From: Proales similis
Lineage: Eukaryota > Rotifera > Eurotatoria > Ploima > Proalidae
Direction of reading: 5' to 3'
Assembly: GCA_019059635.1 (NCBI GenBank)
Contig: JAGVRJ010000006.1
Span: forward strand, 1,178,001-1,242,000
Length of the DNA: 64,000 nt
In this document: positions 33,214-43,677 of the stretch, in pieces
Layout of the letters: every line of letters starts with the position of its first letter
Numbering within the stretch: the first letter of the stretch is position 1
Notes under the pieces: generated by a model
What the model was told of the DNA's origin: nothing
What the model saw: the letters and a program-made list of their open reading frames with translations, nothing else
Database searches by the model: none
Translations under genes and position numbers: made by a program

Positions 33214-35476
33214 ATGGCCTCGTTGGATTTGGAAAGGAATTATTATCTTCAAATTTATAAAAATGACCGCCACACTGCAGTCGAAAGTGAAGGGTCCTCA
33301 AGCTCTGTCTATCCATCAAGCTCAAGATCGAGTAGTTGGCTCGACGGCAGCCGACAGGCTCCGATTGATACGGGTAGACAGCTCACCATTCGCGTTTACA
33401 ACGGCACCGGCTTTGAAAGAGTCAACTTGGAGTTCTTAAGCGATTCCGAAATCGAGTCGAGTGTGTCGAGCATTCGAAATTTTGGAATCGACACCGACAC
33501 GCTTGGCTCAATATTCAACTTTCGAAGTCGAAGCTACCTGAAGAGCTGCGAACAAGATTGTGTCGAATCAATTTTAATGCAAATGGAGAAAATTCACGAA
33601 GAAAATCAAACTGTGACAGTCGAAGAAGCTAAATCGGCAAAGGAGCCTGTCGAATTGGCCAATGAAGTGGCAAAGCCCTCTCGATTGGACTGTTTTAAAG
33701 ATGCAATAAACAAACGGTTCAATGCAATTGACTCGAGAAGTTCCAACTACTTGCTATGGCTGGCACTACTCACAGCCTGTTACATTTACAACCTCTTTTC
33801 TTCGACCAGTCGCTTCGCGTTCGACTATGTGCCTGTGCCGGAGCGCTACGCCATCATCAACAACTTGACACGCACAAATCAGCAAATAAATAACTTGACT
33901 TCGATTAAACAACTTAATCAAACTGGCCTGCCAGCATTGGACCAATATTCTTTGTTTCGGCAGCACTTGGCCTGGCATCTGATTGATTTAATTGCAGACG
34001 TCTTGAATGTGGCCGACATATTTCTGGTGCAGACCCGAATTCAGTACTTGCACGAGGGCCTTTGGATTAAGGACATTTCATTGACTTGCTGGAATTATAT
34101 CGGCACCAAGCGTTTTTGGGTAATTTTCATCGCCAGTCAACTAACGAGTCAAACAGACCTGTGAATCAGACTTGTTTCTATCTGCCCAGATCGACGTCAT
34201 TTCGATTCTGCCGATAGATCTCGTTCAGTTATTCGTCGGCATCAACTCGCTGACTAGGCTGAACCGATGTCTGAGAATTGCCACTTTTTGGGAGTTTTTC
34301 GATCGATGGGATCGTTCCGTTCAAACATATGCCTTTGCTGTTCGGTTTGAAATCTTACTTTTTTGGCCTAAGTTCCACGTTTCTACTTGTTTGTTTCATC
34401 CGAAGTCTGGCGCGTCTCTTTTGCTACTTGCAAATTGTCATCCACTTGTACGCTTGCACCTACTACAGCATTTCAAGCTGGGAAGTGCAAACCATGGATG
34501 TCTACAACTCTTGGGTCTTTGACTACGAACATTCACACAAACACAAGTGAGCACCCCTTTCTTCATTGCTTGTCTGTTTCTGGGTCCTTAATGGCAAGCC
34601 TGAATCAGGTACATCTACTCGTATTTGTTCGGGCTGAAAACAGCGTCCACAATTGGCAACAATCCGGAGCCGCGCACTAAATACGAATTTCTGTTCTCGG
34701 CCATCGCCTACGTGCTGGCGCTGTTCCTGTTCTCGCTGATCGTCGGTCAAATTCGAAGCATAATCGGCTCACTCAGCTCGAAACAAGACGCATTCCTCAT
34801 CGTTCTGGATCGTACCATTCAATACTACAAAAGAATGAACTTTCCCAAGTCGATTATTCAAAAAGCGACAATTTGGTTCGAGTTCTACTCAAGTCAGCGC
34901 GACTCTGGTAAGTTCAGGATCGTTTTGTTGGCTTTTCAAGTACAAAGCTCTAATATCTGTCAAAAGTCTCAATCGCGGACATATCTTTCCTGCCAGTTAA
35001 CATTCGAACCGACTTGGCCATTGCGGTCTACTACGATCTACTCAGTCAAGTGAAGCTGTTTCAAGAGTGCGAGAAAAATGTGATTTATGCGCTTGTTCTC
35101 AAACTAAGGCCAATAACCTACTTGCCGGGCGATTTAATCTGCAAAAAGGTGCCTCAATCCGCCCTTTTCGAATTCGGCCTTGATCGCATGTCTTAAGGAG
35201 ATTGTGTTTAAGGGCGACGTGGGCAGAGAGATGTTCATTATCGACCACGGAATCGTCGAAGTAATGGTAAACGGCAAGGCGGTCGCTCAGATGAAGCAGG
35301 GCACCTACTTTGGAGAGATCAGTTTACTCTCGATGGGAGACGGCGGCAATCGACGCACAGCCAACGTTGTGTCCAAAGGTTTCTCCAAACTGCTCGTTCT
35401 AAGCAAAGACGATCTAGATCAAGTTCTGCAGCATTTCAACGGCGTCGAAGAGATCTTGCGTCGAGCCGCAGAGTAA
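33214..35476 (+). CDS. CNGB: Cyclic-nucleotide-gated cation channel, beta-type subunit
   Basis: Exons 33214-34119, 34190-34344, 34406-34546, 34609-34907, 34967-35148 and 35213-35476; 648 residues. S1-S4 region includes LDVADIFLVQTRIQYL-like S3 and LTRLNRCLRIATFWEFFDRW (S4). The pore helix reads LKTASTIGNNPEPRTKYEFL. Its TIG-xx-PEP filter lacks the acidic residue of CNGA (TIGET) and matches the beta class, so it should work only as a heteromer partner. S6 and C-linker: FLFSLIVGQIRSIIG, FPKSIIQKATIWFEFY. The cyclic-nucleotide-binding domain is intact: GREMFIIDHGIVEV, FGEISLLSMGDGGNRRTANV with the RRTA phosphate cassette. The stop is read at TAA just after the CNBD. That TAA overlaps a GTAAGT, so a short extra exon cannot be excluded. 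Confidence 0.93.
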
Positions 35477-35692
35477 GTTTCGCTTTTCACAAACTTTCAG
35501 AAAAAAATTGAACTCATTTAAACTTTTTCTATCAAAGCTCTTATTTGAAAAAGAAATGAAAGCAATTTTTGAAAATAAAATTTTTGGAATTCAAACGATT
35601 CATATTGGATGTGAAATAAAAATGTCCTGTCTGGTCGGAGAATAAACCATCGCTGAAATGAGCGGCTAAATTGATCAGTGATGTAAAGGGCT

Positions 35693-36388
35693 TTAAGCGT
35701 TGACTGCATTGCGGCTTGTAGTCGGCATGTCGTTCACTCCCACAGCCTCGTTTGAGACCGAACGTTTGAAATCGGGCGTGAGGACATGAAGGAAAAAGTA
35801 GGCGAATGTAACACCTTGGTCGCAAGTGAGACTGTTTTAGCTTTAGATCGGCACACTTTGACTAATTACCGAACACGACAGCCAAAAGATGACCAGCGTA
35901 CATGTACATGACGATGTTCATTAAAAAGTAAGCAATGGTCAAATTGAATGTGTAGAGGACCGACTGGATTACGTGATTGACGAGTCTGATGAAACAAACA
36001 AGCCCGTGTAAGAGATTCGTTGGTTTCAGAAACAATTTGAATTAAACCTTCGTCTTTTGACTTCTTTCATGTCAATCGGGATGCGAAGCGAGCTGACAAG
36101 AGGAGTGTGCTCATTTGCAGGACATGCAGCGGCAGCCTTCATCCATCGTAATCTCATTCCGTGGTTAATACACGACTGCATCACTTTGATGCTTTGATTC
36201 AGAAAGGCCATGAGAAATACAACGCCGACGAATACGAGACAAGCTAGGATGAGCAATTGAATTTAGCAAGACAAAGCAGCGAGGCAACAGCAACTTGAGC
36301 GTCTACCAACAGCTGTGTCGATATTGAGTCCATCGAACAGAAATCCGTCGATGGTGTAGTCCCATGTAAAATACATTCCCATGTCCAT
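35693..36388 (-). CDS. High-affinity copper transporter (CTR family, SLC31)
   Basis: Exons 36388-36307, 36243-36048, 35985-35870 and 35814-35693; 171 residues. It imports Cu(I) as a trimer. The short N-terminus MDMGMYFTWDYTIDGF carries methionine and the Trp/Phe pattern found just before TM1 in CTR proteins. TM1 is VACLVFVGVVFLMAFLN; TM2 contains the MxxxM copper filter (YFLMNIVMYMYAGHLL); TM3 is LAVVFGVTFAYFFLHVL, with small residues where CTR1 has GxxxG. The N-terminal Met domain is shorter than in CTR1, so it may be a CTR2-like or intracellular-membrane member. It converges on CNGB (216 bp between stops). Confidence 0.9.
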
Positions 36389-37044
36389 TTTGCTTGTATT
36401 GTTTGGGAAGAAATTGACTAAATTTGAATCAAAGCAACGAACAGGGGCCAGGAGAGAGGGAATACGAACAGCGGAGGACCTTGCTGGTCTTGTTTTCTTG
36501 CGATCATGTGACTATCAGCATAATTAAAAAATGGCTCACAAATGAATGGGAAAAACAGCATAAAGCGATTTTCCCTGCTCTAACAGGCCTTGATTTCAAC
36601 ACGCGCTCAATGAGTGCGGGTGTGTGTGGATTTTGAAATTTTAGAATTTTGAGACAATAAATGGATCTGACCGAAACCTGAGCATCACATTAAGAGTGAG
36701 GAGAAAGTTTTTCCTCATCGGCCTCCAGTCTTTTGTTAAGCCGAGACTAAATGACAAGCAAAAATCGACCGCAGACAAAACTAAGACAAACTGTGGTCCG
36801 CATACGAGATGTACTGTGCGAGTTTCGGCTCATAGAGCTTGTTGGCTGTCTACAATGACTGTCTCGTGTGTGAGTGTGCTCGGATGGCTTTGAGGCACAG
36901 ACGTTCGATTATGACACGAAGAGCACTGGCATTGAGAAGAATGAATTTTCTGTGGCAATAAATTGACTCCATGTGCCGGATTTGATTCGTTTTTGTGATT
37001 GGTTTGATTGTAAAAGGGATTTTTTCAGTTTTACGTTTAGAGAA
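36389..37044. other. Intergenic, 656 bp, divergent between CTR and SET
   Basis: Holds both upstream regions. A T-rich run with TTTTTTCAG and GTTTAG just upstream of the SET ATG looks like a splice acceptor (37019-37042). No other signal. Confidence 0.45.
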
Positions 37045-37812
37045 ATGTCAACCGCACCTTCGGCCAAACAGGCCAAGCTCAGTGCTGGCAACGGACTTAA
37101 CGAGAGTCTGGACAAGGAGACTCAGGACACAATTGAGGAGATTGATCAAGTGCAAAGTGTAATCGACCGCCTCAACGAGGAAGCCAGTGAAGAGATCTTA
37201 AAGGTCGAGCAAAAGTTTAACAAACAGCGCCAGCCTCATTACAAAAAGCGATCTGATCTGATCAGCAAGATTCCGAACTTTTGGGTGACGGTGTTCGTCA
37301 ATCATCCTCAGCTGTCTTCGATACTGAACGAAAGTGACGAAGAGGCGCTACAGTACTTGAAGCGAGTCGAGGTGCAAGAGTTCGAGGACATCAAGTCAGG
37401 CTACAAGATAAACTTTCACTTTGACGAGAAGAATCCCTTCTTCGACAATGAACTGCTCTCCAAGGAGTTTCATTTGAATGAAAACGGAGAGCCGACATGT
37501 AAATCGACCATTATCAAGTGGAAGCCAGGCAAGTGTCTGGTGGACGAGAAAGCCGACACAGACGAGAAAGGCCGAAAGCGAGGCCATCACGAGACAAGTC
37601 TGTTTTTCGCCTGGCTCAGCGAGCAGAGCGCCGACGTCGGAGGCGATGATTTCGGCGAAATCATCAAAGACGACATTTGGCCCAACCCTCTCCAATACTA
37701 CACAGCGCAAGGTGATGAGGATGACGACGAAAACGAAGCTGGCGAAGAAGACGACGAGGATGAGGACGAGGAGGACGACGAAGACTATGAAGAAAACGGC
37801 GACGACGCTTAA
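37045..37812 (+). CDS. SET: SET / TAF-I nucleosome assembly protein (histone chaperone)
   Basis: Intronless, 255 residues. It chaperones histones, inhibits histone acetylation and PP2A in known animals. The N-terminal dimerisation helix is clear ([37 protein letters not shown]), then the earmuff domain: [57 protein letters not shown] and [16 protein letters not shown]. It ends in a 35-residue Asp/Glu tail. ATG chosen by match to SET N-termini ([11 protein letters not shown]); the frame extends upstream but into a TTTCAG/TTTAG acceptor-like region. Confidence 0.97.
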   Translation: MSTAPSAKQAKLSAGNGLNESLDKETQDTIEEIDQVQSVIDRLNEEASEEILKVEQKFNKQRQPHYKKRSDLISKIPNFWVTVFVNHPQLSSILNESDEEALQYLKRVEVQEFEDIKSGYKINFHFDEKNPFFDNELLSKEFHLNENGEPTCKSTIIKWKPGKCLVDEKADTDEKGRKRGHHETSLFFAWLSEQSADVGGDDFGEIIKDDIWPNPLQYYTAQGDEDDDENEAGEEDDEDEDEEDDEDYEENGDDA

Positions 37813-38490
37813 GACCAATGCATTGCGATCGCATTTCTCATTTCTTGTCTTTTCTCATTACATTTGTCTAATGAGCGCGCTTCTCGCACACAACAATGCA
37901 CACAATTCTTTACTTCTTTGAACAAAAACAAGAATTATTCTGTTGGTTGTAAAATAACTGCAGCTCTCAAAACAAAAGAATGGCAGCCCAAACCAAATAG
38001 ACACAAAAATTGACAGAAAAATGCTTCAATTAATAAAAAAAAAGCCAATGTAATGAATTGAGAGCGATGCAGTTTTTTGAACTTATTTCTTACAACAATA
38101 AAGCAAAAGTCAACGTGGGAGCATGAACGATAGTAACTGTTGCTCACGTTCAGGGACGATTTGGCTCTGCTTGTAAGTGAAGAGCAAGTGAGGAATCAAA
38201 GAAATTTGTGGCACATTTTGTATGGCTAGTTTTGGAGGGTTGGTGCAACAAGGTATCAAGGAAGCGGCGATTATGCGCCGGTTATTATGATCTGAGCCCA
38301 GAAGCTCAAGCATAATTGCGCAAGAAGAGCGCCACGCTCAGCGCCGTGCTACACAAATATTACAATAATAATTTATGCCGCCCAAGCTCTGCCCATAATT
38401 TTCTATTTGTGGCTGCGCATTCTTCCACATTTGCGACTCCAATTTTAGACGAACCGAAACATAACAAAAGAGTATGACCGGCGGCTCGAT
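37813..38490. other. Intergenic, 678 bp
   Basis: SET 3' UTR (AATAAA-like signals near 38031 and 38097) followed by the promoter region of the CUB/LDLa receptor. No coding signal. Confidence 0.4.
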
Positions 38491-41325
38491 ATGAGTATTC
38501 CTTCGGACAGATTCGAGCGACGGACCAGCCGACTCTTGGTTGACTATTCTTTGCCTCTTGTCGTGATCGTCGCACTCCTGGTGGTGGTTAAGCCATCTGC
38601 TGCTGCCAATCAATACGAGCTTCAGCTAGAAGGATTTCATGACTTCACTTTTGATGCTACCGGCCAGTGTCAGAATGTAACCGTCAATTTGACCGAGTTG
38701 AAACGCCCATGGAGACACGGGGTTGTTCATTCAGTCAACTATCGAGCAGCCTCAAATTCAAACAGCATATTTGATTCAACCGAATGCTCGTGGCGTATAG
38801 TTGCACCGTCCGATCACAGTTTCCTAATCACTCTTGTAGATTACGAGCGTCCAGATCCGGTCGAGTGTACTCGAAGGAAGCTCGAGTTGAGAAGTCTGCA
38901 AGCGGGCAAGCAGCTTTCGTTGAGATTTGACGGCGAGTTTGAAGTTCATAGTGAAATGCTGGACAGCTGTGGACATCCTTTGGAGCCGTTTGTGCGAATC
39001 GAAAGCGAAGGCAGCGATCTGTTTATAACTGCGATCGGAATTGAGTTTCTGCTCCAATTTGAGCTCAAAAATGCGCTCGAGTCGGGCAGTGGTGAGCGCG
39101 AGTGCGATCGGCACAAAGAGATGAGCTGCCAGGCTCGCGTCAATTTAAACGAACGCGAATACCATCAGGCGAGCTGCATTCACAAGGACCTGCTTTGTAA
39201 TTGCCTGTCCCTCAGAAGAACTCTCCCCGCAGGTAGATCGGATGAGGCAAACAGAATTGAAAGCTGCGACTACCTTGATCTAAAGTACGGCGATTATTTT
39301 GCCACACTGATGCAAAACACGAGCGAAGTGTGCGACCATTACCGAAGTCTGAACAGCAAGTGCCGAGCGGACCCGATTGACCATTTGGTGGTCACAGACA
39401 CAACAACTGCCGAGACTTGGCCTGTTGAAATGCCGCGTTCGCAGATGGCCGATGACATGGAGCACATTTGCTATCGTGTGATTCGAATAAACTCTGAGTT
39501 CGGCTGGCTTGCGTCGCCAAACTTTTATCATCGTCAGGCGGCTTACCCGCTCGATCTCAACTGCACTTATCACATCATAATTCAGCCTTATCAACGCATT
39601 CAACTTCGCTTCAAGCACTTTCGTCTCAGCAGTGAGCTGGCCAGGCACGATGACAACAGTGCATTTGGATTAATAGATCACGACTACTTGAGTATTTACG
39701 ATGGTGCTGACTCGGCTGCTCCGCTGCTCGCCCGCTACTCGGCCATTCACAATGACTTTGGCCAGAATTTCCTCGGCCGCACTCTGGACTCGTCCAGCAA
39801 TCATCTCTTTATCAAATTTCACACTCGCTCGTCTTCAAACGCCTCGCATTCAACGCTCAAGCCCGGCTCGGACCGAATGGGCTTCAACTTCACCTACCAG
39901 ATAAAAGGCTATTGCATCGAGGAGCAGCGATCGTGCAATTCAATCTACGAGCTTAATTGCTACTCTCCCGAACAGGTCTGCAACGATCGATGGGACTGTC
40001 ACAATGGTGCCGACGAGCGCGGATGTGGCAGCTGTCGGCCAGATCAGTTTAGGTGTCGAAATCACATATTCTGCTATCGGCTCGAGGACCGATGCGATGG
40101 TGACCATCAGTGTATTGACAAGTCGGATGAGCTCAACTGCGACAAGTGGTTCTGCAATTCGGCAAACGGCACATTTCTTTGCAATAACGGCCGCTGTATC
40201 TATGAGCAATGGGTGTGCGATGGCACAGAAGACTGCAGTGACGGTAGTGACGAGCAAAACTGTCCAAGTGCTTTCAGGAGCCGACGAGTGGTCACCACAG
40301 CCGTCCTTGGAGGCACTCTGTGCAGTCTGCTCATGGTGATGGCACTTGGCTGCGCTTGCAAGCTCTATTCACTCCATACAAACACGTATCACGCGAGAAC
40401 GTTCGCGCGCCATTCTGGGCCGACCGCCAGTTCGCGATGCGTTTCCAGTGGTCAAAGCAGGGGACTGGCGCCTCTGAGTGCCAACGATGCCAGCTCAAGA
40501 GAAGCCAATTCTAATGGCGCGTCCGACATTAGTGCCGCGCTTCTCGAGCACACAATGCCAAACGCATCCTCGGGCGGAAATCATCAGCTCGCGCCGCCGT
40601 CCTACAATCAAACCATGGGACTCGTTGACGAGTATGAGCAGCGGCAGCTCGCATTTATCGAGCACGTTCGAACCATTCTGTCGCAGCAGGCATCAAGCAG
40701 CGGCGAGAACCCGATAATAAACCTAAATCCTAGCCAAACGGGCACAGTCAGCGGCAGCTCGAATTCAACCACAGTTCATCGAACGTCGAGCAGGCGATCA
40801 CATCGTCACGGCCATAGGCACCACCGACGCTCGTCTGGCAACCAGATGGACGTGCACGATAGCCGAACTAGAGGCCACCGAGCTAATCGACGCGTTAACC
40901 AGAACACCAGCGCCAGCACGAGCTCTACTCAATCGAGCTTTGATGCCAATCGACGCGGGCTAGAACAAAGTTCTGAGACCCAGAGTTCAAATCGCTCTCC
41001 CGCTACGGCCTCGACACTCAACTCAGTTAGTGAAGAATTGCCACAGAGCTCGACAGGCGCCAGTGGATCGTTTTCAGCCAGCAATCCGACTCATAGTAGC
41101 AAGGCCAACTCGAACAATATTAGGGAAAAAATAGCCAAACTAATTAAGGACATTGTGGTTCATCATGGCGACAATATTCAATACGTTCAGCTGGCCGATG
41201 CCAGAAACCAAAGCGGCCATTCGAGCGCAACAAGTGTCGAGAGTAGTTCTGCTCCGAGGTCGAGTTCAAACGAGCGACCTGCCGAATCAATACAAGGCGA
41301 AGATAATCACCTTCTGCCGCCCTAA
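38491..41325 (+). CDS. CUB/LDLa transmembrane receptor (LRP3/LRP10/LRP12-like)
   Basis: Intronless, 944 residues, type I membrane protein. Signal anchor/peptide about 17-40; CUB-like region about 60-190; Cys-rich linker; CUB domain about 326-474 (GWLASPNFYHRQAAYPLDLN); three LDL-receptor class A repeats about 480-590, each with the calcium-binding Asp-Glu end (DCHNGADERGC, CIDKSDELNC, DCSDGSDEQNC); one TM helix about 604-624 (TAVLGGTLCSLLMVMALGCA). The long cytosolic tail is Ser/Asn/His rich and carries APPSYNQTM, a PPxY motif for Nedd4-type ligases, as in LRP10/LRP12 tails. Ligand unknown. The whole gene in one exon is unusual for this family. Confidence 0.85.
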   Translation: MSIPSDRFERRTSRLLVDYSLPLVVIVALLVVVKPSAAANQYELQLEGFHDFTFDATGQCQNVTVNLTELKRPWRHGVVHSVNYRAASNSNSIFDSTECSWRIVAPSDHSFLITLVDYERPDPVECTRRKLELRSLQAGKQLSLRFDGEFEVHSEMLDSCGHPLEPFVRIESEGSDLFITAIGIEFLLQFELKNALESGSGERECDRHKEMSCQARVNLNEREYHQASCIHKDLLCNCLSLRRTLPAGRSDEANRIESCDYLDLKYGDYFATLMQNTSEVCDHYRSLNSKCRADPIDHLVVTDTTTAETWPVEMPRSQMADDMEHICYRVIRINSEFGWLASPNFYHRQAAYPLDLNCTYHIIIQPYQRIQLRFKHFRLSSELARHDDNSAFGLIDHDYLSIYDGADSAAPLLARYSAIHNDFGQNFLGRTLDSSSNHLFIKFHTRSSSNASHSTLKPGSDRMGFNFTYQIKGYCIEEQRSCNSIYELNCYSPEQVCNDRWDCHNGADERGCGSCRPDQFRCRNHIFCYRLEDRCDGDHQCIDKSDELNCDKWFCNSANGTFLCNNGRCIYEQWVCDGTEDCSDGSDEQNCPSAFRSRRVVTTAVLGGTLCSLLMVMALGCACKLYSLHTNTYHARTFARHSGPTASSRCVSSGQSRGLAPLSANDASSREANSNGASDISAALLEHTMPNASSGGNHQLAPPSYNQTMGLVDEYEQRQLAFIEHVRTILSQQASSSGENPIINLNPSQTGTVSGSSNSTTVHRTSSRRSHRHGHRHHRRSSGNQMDVHDSRTRGHRANRRVNQNTSASTSSTQSSFDANRRGLEQSSETQSSNRSPATASTLNSVSEELPQSSTGASGSFSASNPTHSSKANSNNIREKIAKLIKDIVVHHGDNIQYVQLADARNQSGHSSATSVESSSAPRSSSNERPAESIQGEDNHLLPP

Positions 41326-41825
41326 ATCGTTGATGCCAATTCCAATATCAGTTCAGGTTTGTAAATACCCGCCAGCTTGTGAGATGTGATATGAATACTT
41401 AAGTGGTTGCCGTCGCTCAGGCAACAGCAAGCGACCGTTGCTCCTCATTTTATTCTTCTCCTCTTCTTCTCTTGTTTGTGTCACGTTTTCTAACATGTTC
41501 ATCATCTTTAAATAACTCACCTAACCCAATTATGAATGCCTCTAACACAACAACAATACCTTTTCTTACCAAGCTCTCTGTATCAGTCCAAAGCGGATAA
41601 ACGAAATAAAAACTGAAAAACCTAGCCGACTCGTTCTTTTATCTTTTCTGTTCGTTTTGACTTGAGTGAAAGCGTGAAAGAGTTTAAAATAGTATACGAA
41701 ATGAAGACGCAAATCACACTGTGTCCCGGTCGTATTCATTTTCCCATTTTTATCTGATTTTTCCCGTTTCAATCCCATTCCAGTTTAATATATTGTCGAG
41801 CAAGTCTAGTTGAGTAGAGAAGCCA
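41326..41825. other. Intergenic, 500 bp
   Basis: CT-rich tract at 41450-41475, poly(A) signal AAATAAAAAC near 41604, then the METTL9 upstream region. No coding signal. Confidence 0.4.
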
Positions 41826-42971
41826 ATGTTCAAGTACGGTGCTCGTGGCCGCATGGCCAATTTGATGCTGAAAAAGATCGAAAATGATCCAATTCTGAGC
41901 TCAATCGACAGGAACAATGTGAATTTCTTTCATTTTTATTTTAACTAAACACCTCTCAGAGATTGAACAACGCCTAATTGCTTGCTTTTCCGATTCCATT
42001 CAAGTGGTATCAAATCGACAAGATCGAACAGCTTGGAGAAGTGGCCAACTATTTTGTTCAGTTCGGTCAAGACGACGAAACAAAGCAGTTTCTTGACCAA
42101 TGCTATGAAAAGTCAGAGTGGTTTTTCACTCAGCTGTGTCACTCGATCATGTTGAGCGTTCTGCAGTTTTTCATGCCAATCACATCTATAAACGGTTTGC
42201 TCAGCCGTGGCTCAATGTTTGTTTTTTCTGTGCAACAGTTCGCAACGCTCATCGAGTTCAACCAAAGCTACTCGGGCGAGAGGCTCGGCTCGCTGCTCGA
42301 TCTCGGCGCCGGTGACGGAGGCGTGACCGCCAACATGGCCCCTTTTTTCAATCAAATCTACGCAACCGAAATGTCCGGCCCGATGGTCTGGAGGTTGAAG
42401 GAAAGAGGCTTCGAGTAAGTCTTCGGTTCTAATCAAGATTGCCAAGCAGCCAAAATTATATTCAAGAGTGTTGGATGTGGACGGATGGGACCAAGTGAAA
42501 GCGAGCCGTGTGAATGAATGCCGCTCAGCCGAGACGTGTAGTTTCGATGAATTTGACGACAATTATTTAAAATTCGACGCAATTTCATGCCTCAATCTAC
42601 TCGACCGATGCGAGGAGCCGATTAGCTTGCTGAGACGAGTGAGAAAAGCGCTCAAGCCACGGGGTCTCTTGATAGTGGCCATGGTCCTTCCTTTTCGGCC
42701 CTACTACGAATACAACGAGCGAAAACGCCCCAGCGAGGATTTGTTCAGCTTTGCTGCCTCGCATATTACAAACAAAACAGTCACAGACTCTGGTGCCGGC
42801 AAACCGAACAAAGTCAACGCTCAAATCATTCAACTAGTTCAGCAGATTTTCAAACCTCTAGGCTTTGATTTGCTCAAGTTCAGCAAACTGCCCTATCTAT
42901 GCGAGGGCAATCTATCTCAATCATTTTATTTTCTCAACGATTATGTGTTTGCATTCAGACGCAGTGATTAG
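41826..42971 (+). CDS. METTL9: Protein-histidine N-methyltransferase METTL9 (DREV)
   Basis: Exons 41826-41918, 42005-42414 and 42467-42971; 335 residues. Family members methylate the N1 position of histidine in HxH-type tracts. Seen: N-terminal WYQIDKIEQLGEV, SEWFFTQLCHSIMLSVLQFF, SINGLLSRGSMFVFS, the SAM-binding LLDLGAGDGGVTANM, IYATEMSGPMVWRL, then ISCLNLLDRCEEP and PYLCEGNLSQSFYFL near the C-terminus. These blocks and their spacing match METTL9. The vertebrate N-terminal signal/membrane segment is absent: the protein begins MFKYGARGRMAN. Confidence 0.95.
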
Positions 42972-43677
42972 GACAATTATGGTCGAATAAAACCATTTCC
43001 GAGATTTGAAGCTGGGTCGTCGAGTTTTTGACACCTTATTCAAGTTGGCAGAAAGAACTAGAACTGGCCAAAATGCGAAAATTATGAGCACGATGATTTA
43101 AAATAACGCGAAATGAATCAACCATTAGCAGCCGAGCGGGTGATTGCAGCGGGAGGGCACAGAGAGAGAGAGAGAGAGAGGGAGATGAACAAATGACAAA
43201 TTGAGATTGCATTTTAATATTTTAAGCTTTGAACGCAATTCTCATTCTGCGCACCCTCTCTCTCTGTGTTTGAAAGGGAGGACTCGCTTGCGTTCTTCAC
43301 CGTTTTCACTTGCATCCAAATTTAACTCATCCATTGAAATATTCGCAACGAGACCCTACCCACTTGTGGCTTTACGATCGCGATCTTATCACATTCCAAT
43401 TGGTATCAACCCAACTCACATCAAACACACAGGACGAAGGAGGACGAGAACAACCTGAAAGAGAGAAAAACAAAAATGACGCTCAGGCTATATTTAGAGC
43501 GAGTTTATGAAGCGTGCTACTTACTCACTCTTATTAATGTGCAACAACACTCATCTGATCGTTATAATAGTTTTTTTTTTTCGCTTTCCTTCGAGCCGTC
43601 CACTCCATTCTAGGACTTGATTTGAATTTAGAAAGCGAAACAAAGCAAAAACTTGCAAAATATTCAACAGGCGAAAC
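42972..43677. other. Intergenic, 706 bp, with a GA microsatellite
   Basis: Between METTL9 and NDRG. It holds the (AG)n tract at 43161-43181. A TTCAACAG acceptor-like site lies 7 bp before the NDRG ATG. No coding signal. Confidence 0.5.
43161..43181. repeat. (AG)n microsatellite
   Basis: Uninterrupted AG dinucleotide run of about 20 bp in the METTL9-NDRG intergenic region. Confidence 0.9.

Noticed and set aside
36424..36893. Plus-strand frames between CTR and SET
   Set aside because: No family match; the region is better explained as divergent promoter DNA.
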